A stretch of 64,000 nt of DNA from Myxococcus landrumus. GTDB lineage: Bacteria > Myxococcota > Myxococcia > Myxococcales > Myxococcaceae. Below, piece after piece: positions 25,446 to 35,173 of this stretch (position 1 is the stretch's first letter; each line of letters opens with the position of its first letter). The stretch is from positions 2,058,001 through 2,122,000 of the forward strand of contig NZ_CP071091.1 in the NCBI RefSeq assembly GCF_017301635.1, read 5' to 3'. The notes under the pieces are model-generated. The model did not search any database. It was not told the DNA's origin and was given only the letters and a program-made list of their open reading frames with translations. The translations under genes and the position numbers were made by a program.

Positions 25446-26723
25446 CTACCACCAGACGCTGCGGTACGGCCGGTCCTTCGCCGAGCGGCTCGTCGACTTC
25501 AGCGACGAGGGGTCCACGCTCTCCTCCCACAAGAGGCTCACCGTGGTGATGGCACCCGCGGAGCCGAGGAAGGACAGCACGTAGGGCGTGGACTGGTCGA
25601 AGCCGCCCAGCACCAGGCCGGAGATGAGCAGCACCGCCGCGCCCACACCCGAGCCGAAGAGGTCCGCGCGGAGAATCTGCGACGGCGTCGGATTGTAGCG
25701 CATGGTGGCCAGCGCCAGCGCGCCAGCGCCGATTCCGGGAGCGAGCAGCAACGCGTCCCGCCACGTCTTGCCGGCGATGTCCGAGCCGGAGAAGTGGACG
25801 ACCGCCAGCAGCAGCGCCGTATAGGCCGCGCCCCAGCCCGCGCCGGACGCCATCAGGAGGCCGTCGTTCAGCGGCAACTGACCGCTGCCGAGCCCCGCGG
25901 TGAGCCACGCGCCCAGCTCCGCTCCGAGGAACGCGGACCAGGTCAGCACGCCCGGGTCCTGGGTGAAGAGGTCCATGAAGCCCGCCATGAACATGCCTCC
26001 CACCACCGAGTTGTGCATGCTGAAGTTCGCCATGGGCCGGTCGACCCAGTTGTTGAACTGCCACCACGCCGAGGCACCGAAGCCCAGGCCCGCGCCAATC
26101 AGCGTGCCGGCCAGCATCGCCTCGCGGGAGCTCTTGTCGAAGCTGAAGTCATTGGCGAACGCCTGGGTGAAGAAGCCACCCAATGCACCGAGCGTGGTGT
26201 GGTGCGCGATGAACCGGAAGCTGCCCGGTCCCGACAGGAAGGGACCGATGCGGGGCTGGCCGTCCAGCAGGATGCCGCTGTCCACATGCGGCGGCGGCAA
26301 GGCCGACGTCGGCGTCAGGACCGGACGCGTCGACTCCTGCATCACCGTGGGAAGAGGCTCGGCCTTGGGCGCGTCCATCGGCAGCGGCGCGTCGCGGGTG
26401 GGGAACGTGCCATCCACGGCCGGAGAGGAGGGAGCGTGCGGGTCCGGTTGAGCGGCGATGGGGCGCTCGAAGCCGGGCTGCTGCGGGTCTTCGAACGAGG
26501 GCTGCGCAGAGGTGGGGCCGCCCGGGGGTGAGTCATCCGGCGGGAGCGGCTGCGACTCGTCGATTCGAGAGGGCGCGGAGTCCTCGGGTGGATAGGCGGG
26601 CTGTGCCTGGGACGGTTCCGTCACGGGGTACGACGTGCCGGCCTGCGCACGCGCCTCCCCGGGTGACGTGAGCACGAGCGTGAGGACGGTGGGGATGCAG
26701 AGCCAGATTCTCAGAGATGACAC
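25446..26723 (-). CDS. Secreted hypothetical protein with membrane-like C-terminal region
   Basis: 425 aa from the GTG at 26723, which has AAGGAG 7 nt upstream (better than the longer reading to 26759). A signal peptide ends near 'GEARAQ' (~27). Residues ~30-150 are a Pro/Ser/Asp-rich disordered stretch. From ~170 there are repeated Gly/Ala-rich hydrophobic helices ('LGALGGFFTQAF', 'AAYTALLLAVVHF', 'LLLAPGIGAGALALA', 'GAAVLLISGLVLGG'), an arrangement of a multi-pass or helical-bundle membrane protein. No family recognised. Divergent from the photolyase gene across a 180 bp gap. Confidence 0.8.
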   Translation of the reverse strand: MSSLRIWLCIPTVLTLVLTSPGEARAQAGTSYPVTEPSQAQPAYPPEDSAPSRIDESQPLPPDDSPPGGPTSAQPSFEDPQQPGFERPIAAQPDPHAPSSPAVDGTFPTRDAPLPMDAPKAEPLPTVMQESTRPVLTPTSALPPPHVDSGILLDGQPRIGPFLSGPGSFRFIAHHTTLGALGGFFTQAFANDFSFDKSSREAMLAGTLIGAGLGFGASAWWQFNNWVDRPMANFSMHNSVVGGMFMAGFMDLFTQDPGVLTWSAFLGAELGAWLTAGLGSGQLPLNDGLLMASGAGWGAAYTALLLAVVHFSGSDIAGKTWRDALLLAPGIGAGALALATMRYNPTPSQILRADLFGSGVGAAVLLISGLVLGGFDQSTPYVLSFLGSAGAITTVSLLWEESVDPSSLKSTSRSAKDRPYRSVWW

Positions 26724-26831
26724 GCAAGGACTCCTTGGGTCCGCACGCCAGAAGACCACAACCCTTGTCTCCAGGGTGTATTTTGGAGGGTCTTGTCACC
26801 CTCACCACGCTCCACGCAAGCCAACCGTCAC

Positions 26832-26858
26832 AAGCACGGCATTCCTGCACACGTGCTT
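26832..26858. promoter_or_regulatory. Inverted repeat upstream of photolyase gene
   Basis: AAGCACG and CGTGCTT form a perfect 7 bp inverted repeat separated by 13 bp, with centres ~20 bp (two helical turns) apart. It lies 45 bp before the photolyase start in a 180 bp divergent gap, so it is a candidate operator. No known light-regulator site was recognised. Confidence 0.35.
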
Positions 26859-26903
26859 CAATTCTTCCGCGACGCCTGACTGCCCCGCGCATCCCTGCAC
26901 ATC

Positions 26904-28364
26904 ATGCCCAACGGGTTCTCGTGGTCCGAGCTCGCCGTCGATTCCGCTCGCATCATCGTCGTCAAGGACGTGCCCCTTCCCTCCTCCGGGCGAGACTTCG
27001 TCCTGTACTGGTGCATGGTCAACCATCGCGCCGAGGAGAATCACGCGCTCGACACGGCCATCGCGCTGGCCAACCTCCTGGGTCTTCCCGTGGTGGTGTA
27101 CCACGCCCTGCGGCCAGACTATCCCCATGCCTCGGACCGGCTTCATGCGTGGGCCCTGGAGGGCATGGCGGACCTGGCGCAGGCCTTCGCCTCACGCGGG
27201 ATTCCCTACTGGGTGGAGCTGCCCCGCCATGCCCGGGAGCATGTGGCGCGCATCTCGGAGCTGGGCCGGCGCGCCGCCGCCGTCGTGTCCGACTTCTTCC
27301 CCACGTACATCATTCCAGGGCACCTGCGTGGCGCGGCCAGGACCTTGGAGGTTCCACTGTTCGCGGTGGACGCCTCCTGCGTGGTGCCCATGCAGCGCAT
27401 CGCCACCCTCCAGGCCGGTGCGTACACGCTGCGGCCGAAGCTCCAGAAGCTGTGGCCGGAGTATCTGGGCCGCACGCTGCGCCCTCGCCCCCTCAAGGCG
27501 CGCGCGCACACGCTGTCTCCCGGCTTCGAGCTGGCCGATGCACGCGAGGCCCGTCGAACCCTGTCGGGCTTCCACCTCGACCACTCGGTTCCACCGCTCG
27601 ACGAGCGAGGAGGACGCAAGGCGGGACTGAAGGCGCTGGACGCGTTCCTCCACGAGAAGCTCGAGGGATACGACGCCGAGCGCAACGACCCGGGCCGCGC
27701 GCACCAGTCCGGCTTGTCGCCGTTCTTCCACTGGGGGAATCTCTTCGCGGGTGAGGCGGCCCGAGCGGCGCTTCGTGCGCGCGGCACGGATGACCCCGCC
27801 GTGCGCAGCTTCCTGGAAGAGCTGTTGGTGCGGCGCGAGCTGGGCTTCAACTTCTGCTTCCACACGCCCGAAGCGCGTCAGCTCTCCACCGAGTCGCTTC
27901 CCGCCTGGGCTCGCGAGACGTTGCGCGCCCACCAGCAGGACGCGCGCGAGCACCTGTACTCACTGGAGCAACTGGAGCACGCGCACACGGCGGACGGACT
28001 GTGGAACGCGGCCCAGCGCGAGCTGCGAGAGCGAGGCCGCATCCACAACTATCTGCGCATGCTCTGGGGCAAGAAGATTCTCGAGTGGAGTCCGACGCCG
28101 GAGGAAGGGCTGCGCCGCATCGCCCACCTCAACGACAAGTACGCGGTGGATGGCAGGGACCCGGCGAGCGTGGCCAACTTCATGTGGGTCCTGGGGCTGC
28201 ACGACAGGCCCTTCCAGGAGCGCAAGGTGCTCGGGAAGGTGCGCCCCATGAGCTCGCCGCGGACGGCGGAGAAGTATGACCTGGCGCCCTATATGGCACG
28301 TTGGGGCCGGCCGGAGGACCCTCCCGTGAAGCTCAAGCGCTCTCGTGGAGTCGCGAGCCGGTGA
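26904..28364 (+). CDS. phr: Class II CPD photolyase
   Basis: 486 aa. It repairs cyclobutane pyrimidine dimers in DNA using FADH- and near-UV/blue light. The class II pattern is seen throughout: 'FVLYWCMVNHRAEENHALD' (~32, N-terminal antenna/Rossmann-like half), 'HQSGLSPFFHWGNL' (~265), 'LLVRRELGFNFCF' (~302), 'RIHNYLRMLWGKKILEW' (~383) and 'DPASVANFMWVLGLHDRPFQER' in the C-terminal FAD-binding half (~418). Length is typical. Divergent from a secreted-protein gene; a 7 bp inverted repeat upstream may be regulatory. Confidence 0.95.
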   Translation: MPNGFSWSELAVDSARIIVVKDVPLPSSGRDFVLYWCMVNHRAEENHALDTAIALANLLGLPVVVYHALRPDYPHASDRLHAWALEGMADLAQAFASRGIPYWVELPRHAREHVARISELGRRAAAVVSDFFPTYIIPGHLRGAARTLEVPLFAVDASCVVPMQRIATLQAGAYTLRPKLQKLWPEYLGRTLRPRPLKARAHTLSPGFELADAREARRTLSGFHLDHSVPPLDERGGRKAGLKALDAFLHEKLEGYDAERNDPGRAHQSGLSPFFHWGNLFAGEAARAALRARGTDDPAVRSFLEELLVRRELGFNFCFHTPEARQLSTESLPAWARETLRAHQQDAREHLYSLEQLEHAHTADGLWNAAQRELRERGRIHNYLRMLWGKKILEWSPTPEEGLRRIAHLNDKYAVDGRDPASVANFMWVLGLHDRPFQERKVLGKVRPMSSPRTAEKYDLAPYMARWGRPEDPPVKLKRSRGVASR

Positions 28365-28468
28365 GCAAGGCTGTTGACAACGGCCCGGCCAAAAGTGACA
28401 CGGCAATTCCCTTCCGGCCCAGGCGTCGGTAAACGCTTGGGCAGGACACCGACCTCAGGAGCCGTGCC

Positions 28469-28789
28469 ATGGGCATGATGAAGTTCGATATTCCCCACTC
28501 CCTCCCGAAGGAGGAGGTCAAGAAGCGCGTGGAGCAGCTGCTTCAGTACTGGGGAGGCAAGTACGGAGTGAAGGCGGACTGGCAGGGCGAGGGCGCCAAG
28601 ATTGTCGGCAAGGTGATGGGCATCAAGCTGGATGCGTCCTTCGTCATCACCGACAAGGCCGTCGAGGGAGAGGGCACGGACCCCGGCATGCTGCTGCGCG
28701 GTCAGGCCACCAAGTACCTGAAGGAGAAGTTCAGCTCCGTGCTGGACCCGAGCAAGTCCCTGGACCAGGTGAAGGGCGCCCTGAGCTGA
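28469..28789 (+). CDS. Polyhydroxyalkanoic acid system family protein
   Basis: 106 aa, ATG with GGAG 7 nt upstream. It matches the small PHA_gran_rgn-type family: 'KFDIPHSLPKEEVKKRVEQLL', 'VKADWQGEGAKIVGKVMGIKLDA', 'YLKEKF', each in short form with the same order. These proteins are associated with PHA granules in some bacteria, but in myxobacteria a direct role is not established. Cytoplasmic. It ends 13 bp before the convergent end of the frz operon. Confidence 0.85.
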   Translation: MGMMKFDIPHSLPKEEVKKRVEQLLQYWGGKYGVKADWQGEGAKIVGKVMGIKLDASFVITDKAVEGEGTDPGMLLRGQATKYLKEKFSSVLDPSKSLDQVKGALS

Positions 28790-28802
28790 AGGGCGTCGGC
28801 CG

Positions 28803-30569
28803 TCAGTGCGGAGGCTGTTCTTCCAGCGCGGCGAGTGCATAGCGCGCCGCGCGGGAGATGGCCTCCGCCGAGTCGGGCATCTCCGGGTAGTGCCCAGCCA
28901 GGGTGCGCTGGGGGAAGCGAAGCTGGGCAATCGCGTTGCGATAGCTCCGGCGCGCGGAATCCGACTCGTGGCTGCGCTCCTGCACCTGCGCCAGCAGGTA
29001 GTGGCCAATGGCCAGCGTGGGCTCCAGGAACAGCGCCTTTCCCAGCTCCGAGCGCGCCTCCTTCAGCTCCCCCGCCTGCAACGCCGCCACACCGCCGAAC
29101 ACCCGCGCCTCCACGCACAGCGGCTCGCGCAGGATGGCCTGGGCGAAGGCCTCCCTCGCCTCCGGAATGCGGCCCGTGAGCGAGTAGAGATTCCCCAGCG
29201 TCAGCAGCGCATCCAGGTCGCTGGGCTCATCCACCAGCAAGCGCTCCACGCCCGCGATGGCCGCGGGGAAATCCCCCTGCGTCATCTTCCGCACCGCCAT
29301 GGCCAACCGCTCCGCGGGAGGCAGCAGCTTCGGCCAGGCGGTGGGCGCGGACGGCTCTCCGGATGAAGCGGCGCGCGCGGCCACCTGCACCGCGGGCAGC
29401 TCCAACGTCGGGCGCGTGCGACCCGCGTCCGGAGCACCCACCGCGGGAATCTCGACGGTGATGCGAGGCCGGCCCAGGTCGTTGCTCCGCGTGCCTCCGG
29501 GCGGCGGCGCGGACGCGATGGACGGCGTTCCCACGGTGGAGAACGTACCGGACAGCGCCCCCGAGCCCCTGACGCTGGTGTCCACCGGCGCCGCGCGAGG
29601 CCGGGCCCCTTGGGCGCCCTCCACGGGAGGACGAGCGTAGACGGCGGGAGAGAACGGCTCCGGCTCCGGCGGGCGCGACTCCTGCGCTCCCGTTCCAGGG
29701 TACGGATGGATGCGCAGGGGCGGCGGGCGCACGCCCCGGTCACTGGGCGGACGGCGGTAGACGAAGGCGCCATCCACTTCAATCATCTCGAAGCGGTCAT
29801 AGACCTTGAAGAGGCTCTCCGAGTACCCCAGGAAGAGCAGCCCCCCGGGCCGCAGCGCCGCGAGGAACCGGTCCATCAACCCGCGGATGGTGGGCAGGTC
29901 GAAGTAGATGATGACGTTGCGGCAGAGGATGAGGTCCAGCGAGCCGAGCGCCACCTTGTCGAAGACCGGGACAGCCAGGTTCTGGCCATCGAAGCGGATG
30001 TACTCACGCAGGGTGGTCAGCGCCTCGTAGCCGTCCTCGACGGGGCGAAAGAACCGGCTGAGCCGCTCCGGGTTGATGCTGATGGCGCGCCGCTGCGAGA
30101 AGCGTCCCTGACGCGCGGCCTCCACGGCCGCCAGGTTCAGGTCCGTGGCCCACAGGTCCACCTCGACCGAGAGCGCGCCCAGCTCCGCCAGCACCATGGC
30201 CACGCTGTAGGGCTCCTCACCCGTCGCGCAGCCCGCGGACCAGACCGAGACCTTGCGCATCTCCCGCCGCGCACGCGCCAGCAGGTCCGGCAGCACGCTC
30301 TTCTCCAGGGCGCGGAACTGCTTGGCGTCGCGGAAGAACTCCGTGTGCCCCACCGTCACCAGGGGCAACAGCGAGCGCAGCTCCTCCTCGCCTCCGGGTC
30401 CGTTCAGCCGCTGGAGGTAACGCTCCGGCTCCTCCACGCCGAGCACCGGCATGCGCGTGGACAGCGCCAGCCGCAGGCTGTGGAAACCATCCGGAGTGAT
30501 CTTCAACCCCGCACGCTCCAGCAGGAGCGCGGCGAGCTGTTGAAGCACTTTGTTGCTCACATTCAGCAC
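28803..30569 (-). CDS. frzF: FrzF, CheR-type methyltransferase with TPR tail
   Basis: 588 aa from the GTG at 30569 (a second GTG at 30560 is possible); it overlaps the frzG stop. Residues ~1-270 are CheR: N-terminal helical part with '[15 protein letters not shown]' (~71), SAM-binding '[16 protein letters not shown]' (~110) and '[14 protein letters not shown]' (~205). A ~150-residue Pro/Arg/Ala-rich linker follows, then TPR-like repeats (~430-575). It methylates glutamates of the FrzCD receptor with SAM. The TPRs are known to control FrzF in M. xanthus. Last gene of the frz operon. Confidence 0.93.
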   Translation of the reverse strand: MLNVSNKVLQQLAALLLERAGLKITPDGFHSLRLALSTRMPVLGVEEPERYLQRLNGPGGEEELRSLLPLVTVGHTEFFRDAKQFRALEKSVLPDLLARARREMRKVSVWSAGCATGEEPYSVAMVLAELGALSVEVDLWATDLNLAAVEAARQGRFSQRRAISINPERLSRFFRPVEDGYEALTTLREYIRFDGQNLAVPVFDKVALGSLDLILCRNVIIYFDLPTIRGLMDRFLAALRPGGLLFLGYSESLFKVYDRFEMIEVDGAFVYRRPPSDRGVRPPPLRIHPYPGTGAQESRPPEPEPFSPAVYARPPVEGAQGARPRAAPVDTSVRGSGALSGTFSTVGTPSIASAPPPGGTRSNDLGRPRITVEIPAVGAPDAGRTRPTLELPAVQVAARAASSGEPSAPTAWPKLLPPAERLAMAVRKMTQGDFPAAIAGVERLLVDEPSDLDALLTLGNLYSLTGRIPEAREAFAQAILREPLCVEARVFGGVAALQAGELKEARSELGKALFLEPTLAIGHYLLAQVQERSHESDSARRSYRNAIAQLRFPQRTLAGHYPEMPDSAEAISRAARYALAALEEQPPH

Positions 30570-31567
30570 GCATCCACCCACTGCAACAACGTGGGGCCAA
30601 TGCGCTCCAGCGGCAGGACTTCCTGCGCCGCCCCGAGCAGCACTGCCTCGCGAGGCATGCCCCACACCGCGGACGTCCCCTCATCCTGAGCGATGGTCCG
30701 CCCTCCCCGCTCACGGATCTCCTTCATTCCCCGCGCGCCATCACGCCCCATTCCCGTGAGAATGACGCCGACACAGCGCGAGCCGAAGGATTCCGCGGCC
30801 GAAGTGAGCAGCATGTCACACGAAGGCCGGAATCCCCGGAGCGCGGGCCCCGAGTCCAACTCCAGCCTGCCCTCGGGTCTCACCAACAGGTGACTGCCCG
30901 ACGGTGCGATGTACACCGTCCCCGGCGCCATCGACATGCCGTGCTCCGCCTCCCTCACTCCCAGCGCCGTCTCCATGGTCAGCCAGTGCGCGAGGCCCTC
31001 CGTGAAACCCTCGCTGATGTGCTGGCAGTAGGCGATGGGCGCGGGAAAGTCTCGCGGAATCTTCCGCAGTACCTGTGCGACCGCCTTGGGTCCGCCCAGG
31101 GACGCGGCGATGGCCACCAGGGGGAACGGAGGCGGAGGCAGCTCCTCCCGGGGCAGCTTCGAGGACGCGCGCGTCTGCGTCTGGCGCACGGCCTTCACCT
31201 GCGCCAGGAGCACCAGCTTGCGTGAGATGTGAGCCCAGAACTCAGGGCCCGGAACGGCCGGGCGCTCCGCCACGTCCAGCGCGCCCATCGCCACCGCCTG
31301 GAAGGCCTCCTGCCCCGAGAGGACTCCCGGGTGCAGCGCCAGCACCGGCACGGGCCGTCCCGCCATGACCTGCTCGATGGCCTCCAGGGCCTCCAGCCCC
31401 GTGAGGTCCACCAACAACACGTCCGGGAAGTGGCGCTGCACGGCGACGAGCGCGCCCGGGAAGTCCACCTCCGCGGGACCGACCGGGACAAGCGACTCGC
31501 CGTCGAACAGGCCTCGGGCCGCGAGCGCGCGCAGCCCCTTGCCCACCATGAGCACCCTGAATGCCAT
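30563..31567 (-). CDS. frzG: FrzG, CheB-type methylesterase with degenerate receiver
   Basis: 334 aa from the ATG at 31567. An upstream TTG at 31585 has a better Shine-Dalgarno (GAGGAG), so the start is not settled. The C-terminal domain (~148-334) is a CheB esterase with the catalytic Ser ('AIAASLGGP', Ser157), His ('YCQHISEGF', His183) and Asp ('GMGRDGARG', Asp276). The N-terminal ~105 residues look like a receiver ('VLLVDLTG') but lack the acidic pair (it reads 'VGKG') and the conserved Lys, so phospho-activation is unlikely. It removes methyl groups from FrzCD, balancing FrzF. It starts 28 bp after frzE. Confidence 0.94.
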   Translation of the reverse strand: MAFRVLMVGKGLRALAARGLFDGESLVPVGPAEVDFPGALVAVQRHFPDVLLVDLTGLEALEAIEQVMAGRPVPVLALHPGVLSGQEAFQAVAMGALDVAERPAVPGPEFWAHISRKLVLLAQVKAVRQTQTRASSKLPREELPPPPFPLVAIAASLGGPKAVAQVLRKIPRDFPAPIAYCQHISEGFTEGLAHWLTMETALGVREAEHGMSMAPGTVYIAPSGSHLLVRPEGRLELDSGPALRGFRPSCDMLLTSAAESFGSRCVGVILTGMGRDGARGMKEIRERGGRTIAQDEGTSAVWGMPREAVLLGAAQEVLPLERIGPTLLQWVDAC

Positions 31568-31595
31568 CACCGCCGTGCCGCCCAAGTGTCGCTCC

Positions 31596-33881
31596 TCAGG
31601 TCAGCCGATCAATGGCCTGCGCGAGCACTTCCACGCCCAGCTCTCCCTTGACGAGATAGGCATCCGCGCCAGCGTCCAGGCCGCGCCGCTTGTCCTCGGG
31701 AGAGGCGAGCGAGGACAGGATGATGACGGGGATTCTCGCCACGGCGGGCGTCGACTTCAGCCTGCGCGCCAGCGAGAAGCCATCCATCTTCGGCATCTGC
31801 ACGTCGGTGAGGATGAGATCGTAGCTGTTGTTCTGCACCTTGCCGTAGGCCTCCTCGCCATCCTGGGCCTCTTCCACCATGTGGCCCAGCGCCTTGACGA
31901 GCGCGCCTTCCGTCGCGCGAGCAATGGGCGAGTCGTCCACCAGCAGCACCCGCAGCCGCTTGGCCGTGGGCGCCTGGGTGACGGGACGCGCCATGCGGCG
32001 GACCTCCGCCATGATGTCCGGGACGTGCAGCAGCACCGCGATGCGGCCGTCCTCCAGCGCGGCGGTGCCCGCGATGAAGGGCGCGCCCTTGAGGAACTCG
32101 CCGCCACACGGCTTCACGGCCACCTCGCGCTCATCGACGAAGCCGTCGACGACGAGCGCCGCGTGGTCCTCGCCATGGCGAACGACCACCGCGGGGGGAC
32201 GGTCGAACCGGTTGCCACCATTGAGGCCGAGCAGCGGCCCCAGCGCCACGAGCGCCGTGGGCTTGCCCCGGTGACGCACCGCCAGGGTGCCGAAAATCTC
32301 CAGCCGGTCCTCCGGCTTGACGCGCATCACGGCTTCCACGTCCGCCGCGGGCATGCCGTAGACGTCGTCGCCCAGGCGCACCAGCAGCACCTTCATCAAC
32401 GCGAGCGACTGCGGCAGCCGCAGGGTGATGGTGGTGCCACGGCCGATGCGGCTGTTGACGCCCACAGAGCCGCCGAGCGTCTCGACCTTGCGCTTCACCA
32501 CGTCCATGCCCACGCCGCGGCCAGACAGCTCGCTGACCTGCTCGCGGGTGGAGAAGCCGGGACGGAAGATGAGCTCGATGGCCTCGCGCTCCGACAGCGC
32601 GGCGGCCTGGACGGCGTTGATGAGACGCTTGTTGATGGCGACCTGGCGCAGGCGCTCCGGGTCGATGCCGCGCCCGTCGTCCTCCACCTCGATGTGGAGC
32701 ATGTCGCCGTCCACGCGGACGCGGATGCGGATGCGCCCCATGAGGGGCTTGCCGAGTTGCTGGCGCGTGTCGGGAGACTCCAGGCCGTGGTCCACCGCGT
32801 TGCGCAGGAGGTGTACCAGCGCGTCGCGCACGTCGCCCAGCATGGACCGGTCCACGCCGATGTCGGCGTTCTCGATGAGCAGGTCCACTTCCTTCGACTG
32901 CGTGCGCGCCATGTCGCGCACCGCCCGAGGGAAGGCGTCGAACACGGTGGACAGCGGCACCAGCCGGGCCTCGGCCACGTGGTCCGCCATCTTCGACAGG
33001 TTGCCGTGCAGCGTGTTGATGCCGTCGTCGTTGCGGCGCACGAAGCGGAACGCGTCGTCGCGCAGCATGTGGAGGTCGCTCTCCACGCGGTCCAACAGCG
33101 TGCGGACGTCGGTCGGAAGCTCCAGGTGCTCCGCCAGCCGCATGAAGCGGTCGCCCAGGCGGCTGAAGCGCTCGAACAACGCCTCCGTCTCCGAGCTGCG
33201 CAGCCGTCCCCGGGCGCTCTCCACGAGCAGGTCACCCGCGAGCAGCCCCAGCGAGTCCAGCACCTCCACGTTCACCCGGATGGTGCGGTCCGCGATGGCC
33301 GACTTCGCCGCGCTGGGCGCCTCATCCTCGCCCTTGCCCGGCGCGTGCGCGGCAGGCAGCGCCGAGGGAGGGGCCGCCACGGGCGCGGGTGCGTGAGCCA
33401 CCGGCGCGACAGGCGCGGCGGCCACGGGGGGCGGTTGGGCGGCGGGAACCGGAGGTGGCGTCGGCGCGGGGCGCGCGCCGGGGAGCGGGGGCGCGGCCTG
33501 GCCCGAGACGCCCTCCATCGCGCGCACCATCTCCTCGCTGGCGGAGGTGCCCAGGTTGGCGCCCGACAGGTCCTCGATGAGGTCGGAGAGCACGTCGCAG
33601 GCACGGAGCATGACGTCCGTGGCGATCTCCGTGGCGGTGCGGCCCTCGCGCTCGGCGCGCAGGACGTCCTCGGCGGCGTGCGCGATCTGTCCGATGGCGG
33701 CCAGGCCCAACATGCGGGCCTCGCCCTTCATCGTGTGCAGCTCGCGCGCGACGTCGTCCGCGGCCTGGTCCGCGGTTTCCTTCTCCAGGTCCAACACGCC
33801 CAGTTGGATCTTCTGGAGGCGGTCGGCCGTGACCTCCTGGAACTTCTTCAGGAGGGATTTCTTGAGTGCCTCGGTGTCCAT
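31596..33881 (-). CDS. frzE: FrzE, CheA-CheY fusion histidine kinase
   Basis: 761 aa. HPt domain ~1-110 with the phosphorylated His in 'ARELHTMKGEARML' (His49); a Pro/Ala-rich linker ~125-195; dimerisation and HATPase_c ~220-480 ('LLRNAVDHGLES', 'EDDGRGIDPERL', 'SGRGVGMDVV'); CheW-like regulatory domain ~490-620; and a C-terminal receiver ~640-761 with 'LLVDDSPIA', phospho-Asp in 'LILTDVQMP' and Lys in 'YLVKGEL'. It autophosphorylates under FrzCD control and passes phosphate to FrzZ. In M. xanthus its own receiver acts as an inhibitor. Cytoplasmic. Confidence 0.97.
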   Translation of the reverse strand: MDTEALKKSLLKKFQEVTADRLQKIQLGVLDLEKETADQAADDVARELHTMKGEARMLGLAAIGQIAHAAEDVLRAEREGRTATEIATDVMLRACDVLSDLIEDLSGANLGTSASEEMVRAMEGVSGQAAPPLPGARPAPTPPPVPAAQPPPVAAAPVAPVAHAPAPVAAPPSALPAAHAPGKGEDEAPSAAKSAIADRTIRVNVEVLDSLGLLAGDLLVESARGRLRSSETEALFERFSRLGDRFMRLAEHLELPTDVRTLLDRVESDLHMLRDDAFRFVRRNDDGINTLHGNLSKMADHVAEARLVPLSTVFDAFPRAVRDMARTQSKEVDLLIENADIGVDRSMLGDVRDALVHLLRNAVDHGLESPDTRQQLGKPLMGRIRIRVRVDGDMLHIEVEDDGRGIDPERLRQVAINKRLINAVQAAALSEREAIELIFRPGFSTREQVSELSGRGVGMDVVKRKVETLGGSVGVNSRIGRGTTITLRLPQSLALMKVLLVRLGDDVYGMPAADVEAVMRVKPEDRLEIFGTLAVRHRGKPTALVALGPLLGLNGGNRFDRPPAVVVRHGEDHAALVVDGFVDEREVAVKPCGGEFLKGAPFIAGTAALEDGRIAVLLHVPDIMAEVRRMARPVTQAPTAKRLRVLLVDDSPIARATEGALVKALGHMVEEAQDGEEAYGKVQNNSYDLILTDVQMPKMDGFSLARRLKSTPAVARIPVIILSSLASPEDKRRGLDAGADAYLVKGELGVEVLAQAIDRLT

Positions 33882-33920
33882 GGGCGGTGAGTGCTGCGCA
33901 CCCTCCCCTTCCCGGAAGTG

Positions 33921-35168
33921 CTAGTCGGCCTTGAAGCGCTTGATGAGCTCCGCCAGTCGAGCGGCAAGCTGGGTGAGCTCCGCGGCCGCTCCCGTCGCCT
34001 GCTTCGACGCCTGCGTCGTCTGGCGCGTCACGTCCTCGATCTCCGCCATGGACGCCACCACCTGCTCGGTGGCCGTGCGCTGCTGCTGCGTGGCGAGGTT
34101 GATGACGCGGGCCGCGTCGCTCGTCTCCTGCACGCCGGCGAGGATGCCCTCGACGGCCTGCGCGGCGACCGCGCCCAGCTTCTCTCCGGACTCGGTGGCG
34201 GACTTGGACGCCTCGGCGGCGCCCGCGGCGGCGGCCGTGGCCTCGCGAATCTCGGTGATGAGGTTCTTGATCTCCTTGGTGGAGTCCAGGACGTTCTCCG
34301 CCAGACGGCGCATCTCCGCCGCGACGATGGAGAAGCCCTTGCCCGCCTCACCCGCGCGGCTGCCTTCCAGCGCCGCGTTCAGCGCGAGCAGGTCCGAGCG
34401 GTCGGCGATCTCGTCGATGACCTCCACCACCGTGCCGATGCGCTCCACGCGCTTGGACAGCTTGGCGATGGAGTCCGCCACCGCGACGCCGTCGCTGCGG
34501 ATCTGCTGCATCGCCTGGATGAACTCACCGATGGCGCCCCGGCCCGCGCGCGCCGCGCCGAGCGTCTCCTCGGCCACGCGCGCCACGCTGCCCGCGTTCT
34601 CGGCGATCTGCGCGGAGGCGTGCTTCAGCTCCTCCATGGTCGCCGTCGTCTCGTGGATGGCGGCGGCCTGCTCGGTGGAGGACGTCTCGTGCTGCGTGGA
34701 CGCCGCCAGCACCTGATTGGCGGACGAGGACAGCCTCAGCGCCGCCTCGTTGATCTCCCGCACGAAGGTGCGCAGCGTCTCGATGACCTTGCCGAAGCCC
34801 TCCAGCAAGGGCCCCAGTTGGGGGTCCTCGGTGGTGGTGTTCCAGCGCGACAGGTCGCCTTCGCGCACCAGACTGATGAGCGCGTCCAGGGCCTGGTCGA
34901 TCTCCTGCGCCGCCACGTGCTTGCGGTGCTCGGAGCTGGCGAAGTTGTCCAGCACCTGGTTGAGCAGGTGGGCCATCTCCTCGCCGCCCTCGCCCACCAG
35001 CTCCTTGGGGACGCGGGCCTGGAGGTTGCCGGCCAGCACCGTCAGCAGTGTGTCGGTGAAGGCCTTGAGGGGGGCCGCGGGAGCGGCAGCCGCCGCCTTG
35101 GAGGCTGGAGCCTTCCGGGCGGAACGGGCCTTGGACGCGGGCTTCTCGTTCGGGGTGTCCAGGGACAT
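33921..35168 (-). CDS. frzCD: FrzCD, soluble methyl-accepting chemotaxis receptor
   Basis: 415 aa with no transmembrane segment or sensor domain of the usual kind. A basic Lys/Ala-rich N-terminus (~1-35) precedes a ~100-residue N-terminal domain. Then comes the MCP four-helix signalling region (~140-410), with Ala/Ser/Glu heptads and the hairpin tip 'EVIDEIADRSDLLALNAALEGSRAG' read in halves (~235-262). Cytoplasmic FrzCD clusters bind nucleoid DNA in M. xanthus and tune reversal frequency through FrzE. Adaptation occurs by FrzF and FrzG methylation. The basic tail fits DNA binding. Third gene of the frz operon. Confidence 0.97.
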   Translation of the reverse strand: MSLDTPNEKPASKARSARKAPASKAAAAAPAAPLKAFTDTLLTVLAGNLQARVPKELVGEGGEEMAHLLNQVLDNFASSEHRKHVAAQEIDQALDALISLVREGDLSRWNTTTEDPQLGPLLEGFGKVIETLRTFVREINEAALRLSSSANQVLAASTQHETSSTEQAAAIHETTATMEELKHASAQIAENAGSVARVAEETLGAARAGRGAIGEFIQAMQQIRSDGVAVADSIAKLSKRVERIGTVVEVIDEIADRSDLLALNAALEGSRAGEAGKGFSIVAAEMRRLAENVLDSTKEIKNLITEIREATAAAAGAAEASKSATESGEKLGAVAAQAVEGILAGVQETSDAARVINLATQQQRTATEQVVASMAEIEDVTRQTTQASKQATGAAAELTQLAARLAELIKRFKAD

Positions 35169-35173
35169 TGCGG

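Noticed and set aside
31365-33890. 841-aa open frame on the plus strand
   Set aside because: It is antisense to frzE, whose domains are unmistakable; a GC-rich codon-bias shadow.
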